Below are positions 23,146 through 32,720 of a stretch of DNA of 64,000 bases, in pieces. The stretch spans positions 22,435-86,434 of the forward strand of contig JALVOC010000183.1 of the NCBI GenBank assembly GCA_027032075.1. The letters run 5' to 3'. Every line of letters begins with the position of its first letter. The first letter of the stretch is position 1. This stretch comes from Chromatiales bacterium. Lineage in GTDB: Bacteria; Pseudomonadota; Gammaproteobacteria; UBA6429; Thiohalophilaceae. The notes below the pieces were generated by a model. It had not been told where the DNA came from, ran no database searches, and was given only the letters and a program-made list of their open reading frames with translations. The position numbers were made by a program, and so were the translations under genes.

Positions 23146-23716
23146 TCCTCTATATCGTACTCTCAGAATCATTGCCATCCTCATGACCGTGGCGTGGGTC
23201 GGCTGGTCTTTTTATGATGGCATGCTGAAAGACAGTAAACCGGGAGACAGTGATTACCATGCCGCCAACCGTGCGTTTGAGGATGGCAATTACGCCGAAG
23301 CGCTGGAAGATTATGAGCGTGCGCTCGAAGCGGACAATAACAATATCTTTGCCTTGCGTGGCAAGGCCCGCAGCCTGATGCAATTGGGGCGAAATCAGGA
23401 GGCACTGGAAGTATTCAACCAGGCCATCGCAAGGGACGGGAAATTTGCCGCTACCTATGCCAACCGCGGTATCCTCCATGATCGCATGGGAAATTACCAG
23501 AAGGCCATCGCTGATTATGAAAAGGCGATCGCGCTGGACAGCGCCATAACCGAAGGACCCAACTGGCTGACCCGGTTTTTACGCATGCAGCCGGAAAAGC
23601 CGCCAACGATAGCCGATCGGGCGCGATATCTGCGCCAGCAACTCGCCAAGCCTGAGGCAGAGCGCCTGTTGAGCGTACCCGAGGTGGATCAGCAACAACG
23701 CAGCTACAAAATGTGA
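23138..23716 (+). CDS. Membrane-anchored TPR protein
   Basis: This 192-aa protein has one N-terminal membrane anchor (residues 9-27) and then three TPR motifs (for example YHAANRAFEDGNYAEALEDY, FALRGKARSLMQLGRNQEAL, YANRGILHDRMGNYQKAIAD). The repeats probably face the periplasm or cytoplasm as a scaffold; no enzyme domain is present. The start overlaps the preceding small membrane protein. Confidence 0.82.
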   Translation: MSDPLYRTLRIIAILMTVAWVGWSFYDGMLKDSKPGDSDYHAANRAFEDGNYAEALEDYERALEADNNNIFALRGKARSLMQLGRNQEALEVFNQAIARDGKFAATYANRGILHDRMGNYQKAIADYEKAIALDSAITEGPNWLTRFLRMQPEKPPTIADRARYLRQQLAKPEAERLLSVPEVDQQQRSYKM

Positions 23717-23724
23717 AGGTCATG

Positions 23725-23752
23725 CTGAAGCGCGAAGCTCCAGCAGCTTCAG
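23725..23752. terminator. Hairpin between convergent TPR and 54-aa genes
   Basis: CTGAAGC (23,725-23,731) pairs with GCTTCAG (23,746-23,752); an alternative inner stem is GAAGCT-ccagc-AGCTTC (23,734-23,750). It overlaps the stop of the minus-strand 54-aa gene. There is no T-run, so it is a weak candidate. Confidence 0.3.
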
Positions 23753-23913
23753 ACAAGCTCCAGAATATCAACAAGCAGAACCCGGAAGAAGAACAGCAGG
23801 GCAATCGCACCAAACAGCAGATGGCCCACTTCCGATTCTCCCTCTTCATCACGAAAGGTCAGACCGTGCCAGGCAATAATGCCGGTCACAAGGAGAAAGA
23901 TAAAATCAGTCAT
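23749..23913 (-). CDS. 54-aa two-TM membrane protein
   Basis: Reading the minus strand from ATG at 23913 gives MTDFIFLLVTGIIAWHGLTF, then an acidic stretch RDEEGESEVGH, then a second hydrophobic helix LLFGAIALLFFFRVLLVDIL and the end ELV before TGA. Two membrane helices joined by an acidic loop, with a plausible amino-acid composition throughout, indicate a real small gene rather than chance. It is convergent with the TPR gene. The Shine-Dalgarno sequence is weak. I do not recognise the family. Confidence 0.55.
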   Translation of the reverse strand: MTDFIFLLVTGIIAWHGLTFRDEEGESEVGHLLFGAIALLFFFRVLLVDILELV

Positions 23914-24065
23914 AGCGGGCGGGATTCATGAAAATCAATTACTGCAAAATAACATCTTACAGGGATTTCCCTCAAGTGATGTCATGGTGATGTTGATTGT
24001 GCCTGCTGCACGGGCGGTGCAGCGGCTCTCCGGAGTTGTCTCCGGGTTTACGCTATTCTTGGAGC

Positions 24066-25922
24066 ATGGATAACAGAACTGATATCTCGCAATTGTCATC
24101 AATCCCGGCGTTTGCGGGATTCGATGAGCAGCTTGTCTCAACCCTGGTTACCCGCAGCCAGACGGTTGAATTGAAAAAAAATGACGTTCTTTTCCATGCG
24201 GGTGATGCTTTTCAGCAAAACCTTTATATCCTCTTGTGCGGGCGCCTCCTTCTGCAAGGAAGGGAAAGCATGCGCCGGCTTCAGCCTGGTGAGATTGTCG
24301 GCCTGGCGCCTTACCTCGATCACTCCCCCTATCGTGCCACAGCCATTGCAGACACGGACTGCCGCCTGCTGCAAGTGAGTGCGGAGGATTTTGCAGAACT
24401 GGAAAAAACCTTTCCAGAGTTTGGCAGGCTTGTCGATCAGGTGCTCGGCCAGCGTATTCGCAGCCGCACGGTGCAGCAGCCACCCACGAGCGGCAGTCTG
24501 GCACAGCCGGTGTACCGGCTGATGACTTCGCCCCTGGCCAGTTGTGACAGCGGCACCAGTATTCGTCAGGCCTACCGTATCATGCAGCAAAGAAAAATCG
24601 GTAGCCTGGGGGTATATGATGAACAAGGCGAACTGATGGGCATGCTGACATTTGCCGGCTTATGCGGCGCCCTGCTTGAACCTGGGGTACTGCCAGAGAC
24701 ACCGGTACGTAACGCTGCCTGTGAAACGCCGGTCACCATCGCGGAGACCGCACCGCTCTGGCAGGCTGAAGACATGCTGCGCCAGCACCATGTCAAGTAT
24801 CTCGTGGTCGTGCGTGAAGGCAAGCCCGTCGGCTTGTTGTCACTGACGGATCTTTACAAGGCGCGGCTGAAACAGCAGTCCGGGCTGATCGGCGTGATTG
24901 CGTCTGCCAGTTCGATTGAGGCCCTGCGCGGACATCATGCGCAAATGCACGAAACGGCAAGCGATATCCTGCAGCAACACCGCCATGCCAGCCAGGCCGT
25001 GCAGCAGATCAGCCGTCTCCATCTCGCGATTCAGCAACGTTGCGTGGAGCTGACGTTGGCCGAGCTTGAGATGCCTGTGCCGCGTCCCTTCAGCCTGATC
25101 ATTATGGGTTCCGGTGGCCGTGCAGAAATGCTTCTCAACCCGGATCAGGACAACGGACTGATCATCGACGATCGTCAGCAGCCACCGGCCCGGGAAGAAT
25201 TGCAATGGTTCGAGGATTTCTCACAGCGGCTGAACACAAATCTGGACAAGGCCGGTTACCTGCTTTGCCCGGGTGACATCATGGCCCGCAATCCGATGTA
25301 TCACAAAACACTCAGCGACTGGAAAAAACAGATTTCCCATATCCTGCAAAACCCCAACATGAAAGCCGCACGCTGGGCCAATATCGTTTTTGATTTCGAC
25401 ACCCTCTACGGTGATGATCTTTTAACCCAGGCGTTGCGAAAACATCTGCTGACAGGCATTCAGCAATCACCGGCACTGCTGGATTATATGGTGGAGGATG
25501 ATGCAGAAGGCAGACCGCCACTGGGTTTGTTCAACCGCTTGTTGACCCTGGATGATGGATCCCACAAGGGAACCATCGACATCAAACGCAATGGCTTGCG
25601 CCTGGTGGCCGATGCCGCACGGATCTATGCTTTGCATGCCGGCATTGCAGAGACCGCCACACGCGAAAGGCTTAACCGTCTGGTACATCTTGGCATTCTG
25701 GATCGCGATCTGGTGGACTCGGTGCTGGCGGCATTTGATGAATTACTGGATATTTTGTTGCAGCACCAGATCAACTGTATCCGCGAAGGCCGCCCCCCTG
25801 ACAAGTACATCAATCCCGACGAGCTGCCCTGGCAGACCCGTTCCGTCCTCCGGCTTTCCATGCGTGTCATCAGGCGCTTGCAGGATCAGCTTCAGGGCAG
25901 GTTCGGCCGGAATGCCTTCTGA
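24066..25922 (+). CDS. cNMP-binding/CBS/DUF294 nucleotidyltransferase-like protein
   Basis: This 618-aa protein has a cyclic-nucleotide-binding domain (about 8-130, with RLQPGEIVGLAPYL), two CBS domains (about 160-285), and a DUF294 nucleotidyltransferase domain (GSGGRAEMLLNPDQDNGLII near 350) with a helical C-terminal domain (DUF294_C). The GSGGR...D-D-G pattern of the polymerase-beta fold is intact. Related proteins (GlnD-like) sit beside symporters and DnaQ-like exonucleases. I take the ATG at 24066; the frame is open to 23997, but the extra residues do not fit. The ligand could be cAMP, since a class I adenylate cyclase is encoded 33 kb away. It is probably in one operon with the exonuclease gene. 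Confidence 0.85.
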   Translation: MDNRTDISQLSSIPAFAGFDEQLVSTLVTRSQTVELKKNDVLFHAGDAFQQNLYILLCGRLLLQGRESMRRLQPGEIVGLAPYLDHSPYRATAIADTDCRLLQVSAEDFAELEKTFPEFGRLVDQVLGQRIRSRTVQQPPTSGSLAQPVYRLMTSPLASCDSGTSIRQAYRIMQQRKIGSLGVYDEQGELMGMLTFAGLCGALLEPGVLPETPVRNAACETPVTIAETAPLWQAEDMLRQHHVKYLVVVREGKPVGLLSLTDLYKARLKQQSGLIGVIASASSIEALRGHHAQMHETASDILQQHRHASQAVQQISRLHLAIQQRCVELTLAELEMPVPRPFSLIIMGSGGRAEMLLNPDQDNGLIIDDRQQPPAREELQWFEDFSQRLNTNLDKAGYLLCPGDIMARNPMYHKTLSDWKKQISHILQNPNMKAARWANIVFDFDTLYGDDLLTQALRKHLLTGIQQSPALLDYMVEDDAEGRPPLGLFNRLLTLDDGSHKGTIDIKRNGLRLVADAARIYALHAGIAETATRERLNRLVHLGILDRDLVDSVLAAFDELLDILLQHQINCIREGRPPDKYINPDELPWQTRSVLRLSMRVIRRLQDQLQGRFGRNAF

Positions 25923-25942
25923 TCTGCAGGGTGTGGAGAAAA

Positions 25943-26662
25943 ATGGGAATAGGCCTGAAACTCCGGCAACTGATGCAACACTACCGGCATATCGTGGCAA
26001 GGCCGGCCTCCGCAGAGATGGCCGCCATCCGGGAACGTTGCCGCTGTTATCCACGGAAGCGGATCCTGTCACAGACAGTCGGGCAGACACGCTTTGTTGT
26101 CATCGATACCGAAACCACAGGTTTTCATGCCTATGCCGGTGATGAAATCATCTCGATAGCCCTGCTGGAATATCAGGGGCTGACTGCCACTGGCAGGATG
26201 TTTACCCGGCTGATCAATCCGCGTCGTCATATTCCGGCGGTATCCAGTGAGATCCACGGCATTTATGACAGTGACGTTGCCGGGCAGCCGCACCTCGAGG
26301 CGGTATTACCCACGGTGATGGAGTTTATCGGTGATGCGGTCCTGGTGGGACACCACATCAATTTCGATCTTCGCTTCCTTAACAAATACCTGAAACAACA
26401 TGCCGCCTGCAAACTCAACAATCTGTGGCTTGACACCATGTTGCTGTTTGCCAGCCATACCGGACGTATGGGTCGATACAGCCTCGAAGATGTCGCCCGC
26501 TTCTGCAAGGTGGAAATCACCGGACGGCATAGCGCGCTCGGTGATGCGCGGACGGCTATGGCGATCTTTGAAGTACTGCTGCCCCGGCTGGTGAACGCAA
26601 AGACAACGATCAAACAGTTGTTCAATCAGCAATTCAATCATGGTGCCGACTTTCAGCTTTGA
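25943..26662 (+). CDS. DnaQ-like 3'-5' exonuclease
   Basis: This 239-aa exonuclease of the DEDD superfamily (DNA polymerase III epsilon-like) has Exo I DTETTGF near residue 55, Exo II HHINFDLRFL near 135, and Exo III HSALGDARTA near 195 (the DEDDh H and D). It is not the replicative proofreading subunit itself because it has an unrelated N-terminal 45 residues and lies away from dnaE. The ATG at 25943 is preceded by TGGAGA. It starts 20 bases after the DUF294 gene; this pairing is common and unexplained. Confidence 0.88.
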   Translation: MGIGLKLRQLMQHYRHIVARPASAEMAAIRERCRCYPRKRILSQTVGQTRFVVIDTETTGFHAYAGDEIISIALLEYQGLTATGRMFTRLINPRRHIPAVSSEIHGIYDSDVAGQPHLEAVLPTVMEFIGDAVLVGHHINFDLRFLNKYLKQHAACKLNNLWLDTMLLFASHTGRMGRYSLEDVARFCKVEITGRHSALGDARTAMAIFEVLLPRLVNAKTTIKQLFNQQFNHGADFQL

Positions 26663-26712
26663 CCCGGCAGGATTTATTGTCCGTGGTGATTGGGATAGTG
26701 TGTTTGACCGCT

Positions 26713-27438
26713 TCAGTTTATGCTGGGTGTTTTGCTGTTAAGCGAGACAAGATCCTGTTCCGCCAGTTTGCGGTTTTTTTCGGCCAGACTGGTGATGAGG
26801 CCATCGAGGCCCTTTTGTTTGATCTCGTTGGCAAAACTGGTGCGGTAGGTGGTGATGACACTGACACCTTCAACGGCAACGTCGTAAATCTTCCAGCCCT
26901 TGCGTGTCAGGTGCATGCTGTATTTTACCGGTATCACTTTACCGCTGGGGGCATGGACTTCCGAGTTTATCGTGACCCGTTTGGCGTTGGCAGCGGCGCG
27001 CACCGGTTTGAACACGAACATGTCGGTGGTGAGGGTGTGATCCATGAGGTACTTTGCCAGAGCGGAGGAATAGAAGCGCAGCAGCAAGGTGCGAAACTGG
27101 CGGATGAATTCCAGTTTTTGTTCCTTGGTGGCGCGCCGCCAGTGTTTCCCGAGTACCCATCTGGAGGCGGCGATGAAATCGATTTGTGGTAACAGAACAT
27201 GTTCCACCAGGCGGTTGACCAGTTTGGGATCGGTTTTGATTTTCTCCTGGTTTTCATTCAATACCTTGACCATCTGTTGCATGGTGGTTTGCAACACTTC
27301 CCTGGGAGGCATGTGATCGGCGTTCGCGTGAGCCAGTGGTGCCAGCACGCAGAGAACACCCAGGAAGCGCAGCCATAAACGGTGATAGCCATGGAAATGG
27401 GTCTGCTGTAAGGTGGCCGGCTTGATAGTTGAGTCCAT
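26713..27438 (-). CDS. mlaC: MlaC-like phospholipid-binding periplasmic protein
   Basis: This 241-aa protein has a Sec signal peptide (LWLRFLGVLCVLAPLAHANA) and the Tol_Tol_Ttg2/MlaC domain (RLVEHVLLPQIDFIAASRWV, WRRATKEQKLEFIRQFRTLL, then KKGWKIYDVAVEGVSVITTY-like strand with R for K). MlaC shuttles phospholipid between the outer membrane and the MlaFEDB transporter. The rest of the mla operon is not present here, so this is an orphan copy. I take the ATG at 27438; the frame is open to 27501. Divergent from hemB. Confidence 0.8.
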   Translation of the reverse strand: MDSTIKPATLQQTHFHGYHRLWLRFLGVLCVLAPLAHANADHMPPREVLQTTMQQMVKVLNENQEKIKTDPKLVNRLVEHVLLPQIDFIAASRWVLGKHWRRATKEQKLEFIRQFRTLLLRFYSSALAKYLMDHTLTTDMFVFKPVRAAANAKRVTINSEVHAPSGKVIPVKYSMHLTRKGWKIYDVAVEGVSVITTYRTSFANEIKQKGLDGLITSLAEKNRKLAEQDLVSLNSKTPSIN

Positions 27439-27501
27439 AGTTGCTGTACCTGATCTCGGGTATTTACGTTTCCCTGCTGAGCAAGGCTTGTTATGATCCA
27501 C

Positions 27502-27524
27502 ACTTCCCTAATCCTAGGGGAAGT
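27502..27524. promoter_or_regulatory. Inverted repeat upstream of hemB
   Basis: ACTTCCC (27,502-27,508) and GGGAAGT (27,518-27,524) with a 9-base spacer lie between the divergent mlaC-like and hemB genes, about 45 bases before hemB. A regulator binding site is possible; the factor is unknown. Confidence 0.3.
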
Positions 27525-27547
27525 TCCTGTAAAAACCAATATTTTAA

Positions 27548-28582
<1,035 letters not shown>

Positions 28583-28592
28583 GTCCGCGCTG

Positions 28593-29444
28593 ATGAGTGA
28601 TATTTTTGATTTCGACAATCAGCGTGATGAATATGCGGTGATGGGGAACCCCGTTTCCCACAGCAAGTCACCACGCATCCACACACTGTTTGCCCAACAG
28701 ACCGGCGAGCCGGTGCACTACACCGCCATCCAGGTTGATCCCGGCGGTTTTCCCCAGGCGGTGGGCAATTTTGCCGCCAGTGGCGGCAAGGGGCTGAATA
28801 TCACCGTGCCGTTCAAACAGGAGGCGTGGAAGCTGGTGGATACGCGCAGCAACCGGGCCGAACTGGCGGGAGCGGTCAACACCATCAAGTTTGAAAATGG
28901 CCGGCTCTTCGGTGACAACACCGACGGTGTCGGGCTGGTGAATGATCTTTTAAGGAACAGGCAGATTACGCTGAGAGAGAAACGCATCCTGCTGATGGGT
29001 GCCGGTGGCGCGGCGCGTGGCGTGCTGGCACCGCTGCTGGAACAACAGCCGCTGCTGCTGGTGATCGCCAACCGGACCGAAAGCCGGGCACGGGATCTTG
29101 CGGCGGAATTTTCCGATCTCGGTACGGTGCAGGGGTGCGGCTACGATGATCTGTCCGCGCTGCAATTCGATCTGTTGATCAACGCCACTGCCGCCAGTTT
29201 GCAGGGCGATCTCCCTCCGCTGCCCGATGGCATCATTGCGGATGGCGGGGCCTGTTACGACATGATGTATGGTGCCAAACCCACCGCCTTCATGAAATGG
29301 GCGGAATGGCAGGGGGCAGGCATGGTCATGGATGGACTCGGCATGCTGGTGGAACAGGCCGCTGAATCCTTTTACCTCTGGCGAGGGGTGCGGCCGGACA
29401 CCCGCCCGGTGATCGAAACCCTGCGGCAGGAGTTGGGTGGATAG
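28593..29444 (+). CDS. aroE: Shikimate dehydrogenase
   Basis: This 283-aa NADP-dependent enzyme reduces 3-dehydroshikimate to shikimate in the aromatic amino-acid pathway. Visible are the substrate site GNPVSHSKSPRIH, the catalytic-lysine strand GKGLNITVPFKQEAW, NTDGVGLVND, and the NADP loop LMGAGGAARGV with NRT. The C-terminal helix ends with the usual EQAAESFYLWRGVRPDT. It directly follows hemB. Confidence 0.97.
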   Translation: MSDIFDFDNQRDEYAVMGNPVSHSKSPRIHTLFAQQTGEPVHYTAIQVDPGGFPQAVGNFAASGGKGLNITVPFKQEAWKLVDTRSNRAELAGAVNTIKFENGRLFGDNTDGVGLVNDLLRNRQITLREKRILLMGAGGAARGVLAPLLEQQPLLLVIANRTESRARDLAAEFSDLGTVQGCGYDDLSALQFDLLINATAASLQGDLPPLPDGIIADGGACYDMMYGAKPTAFMKWAEWQGAGMVMDGLGMLVEQAAESFYLWRGVRPDTRPVIETLRQELGG

Positions 29445-29501
29445 TCATTCGCGGAAGGATGCGGACCCCGTCAGCGGCCAGCAGCCAGACGGCGCCTGTT
29501 T

Positions 29502-30992
29502 TCAGTTGAGCTTGTCCAGGTGAGGTTGTTGCTCTTTCACCAGCAGCCCGCCACGGCCGCTGATAAAACTGATGAACTTGGCATGCAGGAACCCCAGCGC
29601 GAAACGCAACAGGCGCAGGAAGTGGTTGGGGTATTGCAGCGTGAGCTTCAAATAGTAAAGACCGATTTGCGGCCGTTTATAAAAGGCCTTCAGGATCTCC
29701 TGGTAATGGCGATCGAGTTTTTTCACCGACATGCCCTGCGGCGCCCAGACAAAGTTCATGCCGTTCATTTTTTCCCAATGATCATCACGGATATTGGTGC
29801 CGTAGAGTTCACGGTATATCGGTGATCCCGGATAGGGGGTGAACTTGCTGAGGTTCATGATGGTCATCGGGATGCGGCGAATAAACTCCTTGGTTTGCTG
29901 GATGGTGTGCGCATCTTCACCAGGATAGCCCAGCATGAACAGGCCCTTGCTGCGAATGCCTGCGGCAGCCGTCCATTTGACCGCTTGTTCGGATTTTTTT
30001 ACTTCGGCTTTTTTATCCATTTTTCTCAAGAGATCATCGGAGCCCGTTTCCAGTCCGAAACTGATTTCCCAACAACCGGCTTTTTTCATGAGTTTCAGAA
30101 TTTCGGGTTTCACCGTATCCACCCGTGCAGTACAGCTCCAGGTGACATTCAGCCCGTTTTCTAGGATCAGGTTACACAGTTCGGTGACCCGCACCTTGCT
30201 GGCGAGGAACAGATCATCAACGAAGCCGATATGACGCACGCCGTATTTTTCATGCAGGTGTTGCATCATCCTGAAGACCACTTCGGGTGAATAGTGTCTG
30301 ACGCGTGCGCCGAAGGTGGAAGTGTCGCAAAACCTGCAAAGAAAAGGGCAGCCGCGGGAGGCGGAGATGGTGGCAACCGGGCCCCGCGGAAAGTCGTAAA
30401 CAGCAGGCTTGTACGCATGGGGAAAATCCGGCAACAGATCCCATGCCGGAAAGGGCAGTTCATCCAGTACCTTGTTGTTCGGTTTTCCAGGTGTTTTGCG
30501 GACAAAGCATTTGTCGCGATAGATAATGCCGGGTACCTGGTACAAATCCTTTCCGGCTTTCAGCGCCTCGAGCAGATCCACCAGGACCTTCTCACCCTCG
30601 CCATCCACCGCCACATCGAACTGCTCGAAACGTTGCATGGTTTCATTTCCCATGGAGGAAATATGCGGTCCACCGACAATGACGACGGTGTCGGGTAAAT
30701 CCAGCTTGATCCGTTTGGCAATGGCGGCAGCGGCATGGACGCCGACCGTAAACAGAGTGATACCGACATACTGCGGTTGCTGCCTGATAACGGATGCGGC
30801 CACCTGTTCGACGCTGAGATTGAAAATATCGCTTTCGATGATGCTGGGGTTATAGCCGTGCTGACGGACTTCCGCGGCCAGATGCAACAGACCCAGCGAG
30901 GGGGAGTTGTTGGTAATATGTTTTACAAACTCATAGCCGCTTGCAATGCGCTCATAGGGAGGGTTGATGAAAATGATGTCGTTCGCCTTCAA
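29502..30992 (-). CDS. B12-binding radical SAM protein
   Basis: This 496-aa protein has an N-terminal cobalamin-binding Rossmann domain (about 5-130, VVIVGGPHISSMGNETMQRF) and a radical SAM barrel (about 190-400) with the cluster motif CPFLCRFC (CxxxCxxC) and SRGCP before it. The C-terminal 90 residues are basic and hydrophobic and may contact membrane. Proteins of this class methylate or rearrange hopanoids, lipids, tetrapyrroles or peptides; no neighbour fixes the substrate. The canonical DxHxxG cobalamin-ligand motif is not obvious. It is transcribed alone. Confidence 0.85.
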   Translation of the reverse strand: MKANDIIFINPPYERIASGYEFVKHITNNSPSLGLLHLAAEVRQHGYNPSIIESDIFNLSVEQVAASVIRQQPQYVGITLFTVGVHAAAAIAKRIKLDLPDTVVIVGGPHISSMGNETMQRFEQFDVAVDGEGEKVLVDLLEALKAGKDLYQVPGIIYRDKCFVRKTPGKPNNKVLDELPFPAWDLLPDFPHAYKPAVYDFPRGPVATISASRGCPFLCRFCDTSTFGARVRHYSPEVVFRMMQHLHEKYGVRHIGFVDDLFLASKVRVTELCNLILENGLNVTWSCTARVDTVKPEILKLMKKAGCWEISFGLETGSDDLLRKMDKKAEVKKSEQAVKWTAAAGIRSKGLFMLGYPGEDAHTIQQTKEFIRRIPMTIMNLSKFTPYPGSPIYRELYGTNIRDDHWEKMNGMNFVWAPQGMSVKKLDRHYQEILKAFYKRPQIGLYYLKLTLQYPNHFLRLLRFALGFLHAKFISFISGRGGLLVKEQQPHLDKLN

Positions 30993-31113
30993 GGTGCCAA
31001 TAACCTTCTGATTTATTTGTTTTTATCGGTTGTGCTTAAAGTGTGCACCCTGCCAACGATCAAGTCCAGCCTGTTCTGCCAGTGGAGCTTTTTATCCGCA
31101 GTGTCATGAGAAT

Positions 31114-31503
31114 TCATGATTTATGATGTTTGCGCCAGTACAGCAGGAGCCAGCCGTATATCAGCAGGTTGATGGCGATTAACAGCGCGCCCAGCAACCA
31201 CTGGGAGGAGGTGTCGAGGCCACGCGGGTACACCAGCGGCACCAGATAGTGGGAAATAAAGCCCCCTTCGTACGGATCGGCGCCGGCCTGGCGGCGGAAC
31301 CAGATTTCCAGCGGGGTCAAGGGGCAGATGCTGCCGCTGAATTCGATATAAATACCCCAGGCGAGTGCCGGCAGGTGCAGCCAGAGCAAGCGCTTCCATT
31401 TGAGCAGCAGCAGGCCACCGAGGATGACGAAGACCACAAACAGAAAATGGAGCAGAAGCACCAGGTCCGCCAGCAACAGGTAGAGGGTAACGTTATTCTC
31501 CAT
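31114..31503 (-). CDS. DUF2784 membrane protein
   Basis: This 129-aa protein has about four membrane helices. The family signature is in the ADLVLLLHFLFVVFVILGGL stretch and in FSGSICPLTPLEIWFRRQAG, with a conserved CPLTP-E motif, plus YLVPLVYP. The function is unknown. I take the ATG at 31503; the frame extends to 31542 but would overlap the upstream gene further. Its start overlaps the end of the glycosylase gene by eleven bases. Confidence 0.85.
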   Translation of the reverse strand: MENNVTLYLLLADLVLLLHFLFVVFVILGGLLLLKWKRLLWLHLPALAWGIYIEFSGSICPLTPLEIWFRRQAGADPYEGGFISHYLVPLVYPRGLDTSSQWLLGALLIAINLLIYGWLLLYWRKHHKS

Positions 31504-32164
31504 GGTGGCTGAGGATTTTGTAATCCTTTCCTGCGCGCGCACCCCGCCGGGTCAAGGGGTTGCGTGTCGAGAATTTTGCGTATTCATAATCAATGAAACG
31601 GTACATCAGGTGTGCATCCCTTCCTTCGGGTATGCCAAGCCGGGTGGTCTGGATGATGCGGCTGACGACATTGTTGACGTCATCGAGATAAAAACGATTG
31701 GCATCGAATTGATGCTGGTCCCACTCCCTCACCTTCAGATTGAGTGCACGGCACAACAGGGTCTGGCCGGCACAGAGTTTTTCCAGCGGGCGCTTGCCGC
31801 CGCCACCCTTGACGGGATTGAGCTTTTGCATGATCTGCAGGGTAGCGGGCGGGGATTGCTGATCAAACCAGGGAAAGGCCGATTTGATCAGCACGGCGTT
31901 GCCTTTGCCGCGGACGCTGATATTGAGCGAATCCCCGCCGCGGGCGTAATACATATAGATCGTGCCCGGCGGCATGAACATCGCCTTGCGCTTCTCGGTA
32001 AAACCGAGCGAGGCATGGCTGCCCTTTTCCTTTCGGTAATAGGCTTCGGTTTCAATGATGCGGCAGGCAAGCCAGACATCCTGATAACGGTGACGCAATA
32101 CCTTGCCCAGTAATGCCTTGGCTACGGCTACCGCGTCCCGGTTGAAAAAAGCATTATCCAGCAT
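31493..32164 (-). CDS. mpg: DNA-3-methyladenine glycosylase (AAG/MPG family)
   Basis: This 223-aa base-excision glycosylase removes alkylated and deaminated purines. The catalytic glutamate is in CRIIETEAYYRKEKGSHA, and GTIYMYYARGGDSLNISVRG forms the wedge around the flipped base; the C-terminal TTRLGIPEGRDAHLMYRFID strand with basic residues fits the family. This is the AAG/MPG type, not the AlkA or Tag type more usual in enteric bacteria. It precedes the DUF2784 gene with overlap. Confidence 0.93.
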   Translation of the reverse strand: MLDNAFFNRDAVAVAKALLGKVLRHRYQDVWLACRIIETEAYYRKEKGSHASLGFTEKRKAMFMPPGTIYMYYARGGDSLNISVRGKGNAVLIKSAFPWFDQQSPPATLQIMQKLNPVKGGGGKRPLEKLCAGQTLLCRALNLKVREWDQHQFDANRFYLDDVNNVVSRIIQTTRLGIPEGRDAHLMYRFIDYEYAKFSTRNPLTRRGARAGKDYKILSHHGE

Positions 32165-32182
32165 TGTGGAGAGACAGGTTAC

Positions 32183-32713
32183 TCAGGTGCGATGGCGGTT
32201 TTTCAGGCGCACGTAATGTTGCGCGGAATATTCAATCGAGTCGATTTCCTCCTGACTGAGCGCCCGCGCCCGGCGGACCGGGCTGCCGAGCCACAGATAG
32301 CCGCTTTCCAATACCTTGCCAGGGGTGACCAGCGCGCCGGCACCGACGATGCTCAAGGGATGCACCACCGCGCCGTCCATGATGGTGGCGCTCATACCGA
32401 TCAGGCAGTTGTTCATGATGCGGCAACCGTGCAGCGTGACGCGATGGCCGACAGTCACATTGTTGCCGATATGCAGGCCAAAGCCCCCGGGGTTATAGGG
32501 TCCGTCATGCGTCACGTGCAGCACCGAGTTATCCTGGATATTGGTGTGATCGCCAATGCGGATGATATTGACGTCGCCACGCACCACGGTGAATGGCCAG
32601 ATGGAGCTGTGCTCGCCGATATGCACATCGCCGATGATCAGTGCCTGCGCATCGATATAGGCGCTTTCTGCAATGGCCGGCCGGATGCCTTCGAATTCGC
32701 GGATGCTCGCCAT
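32183..32713 (-). CDS. Gamma-carbonic anhydrase family protein
   Basis: This 176-aa left-handed beta-helix protein has hexapeptide repeats (SSIWPFTVVRGDVNIIRIGD). The zinc-binding histidines of the gamma class are present in VLHVTHDG, GHRVTLHGC. It resembles YrdA/CaiE-like proteins whose carbonic anhydrase activity is not always shown. It lies seven bases downstream of the glutathione reductase gene and is probably co-transcribed with it. Confidence 0.92.
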   Translation of the reverse strand: MASIREFEGIRPAIAESAYIDAQALIIGDVHIGEHSSIWPFTVVRGDVNIIRIGDHTNIQDNSVLHVTHDGPYNPGGFGLHIGNNVTVGHRVTLHGCRIMNNCLIGMSATIMDGAVVHPLSIVGAGALVTPGKVLESGYLWLGSPVRRARALSQEEIDSIEYSAQHYVRLKNRHRT

Positions 32714-32720
32714 GCTGGTT

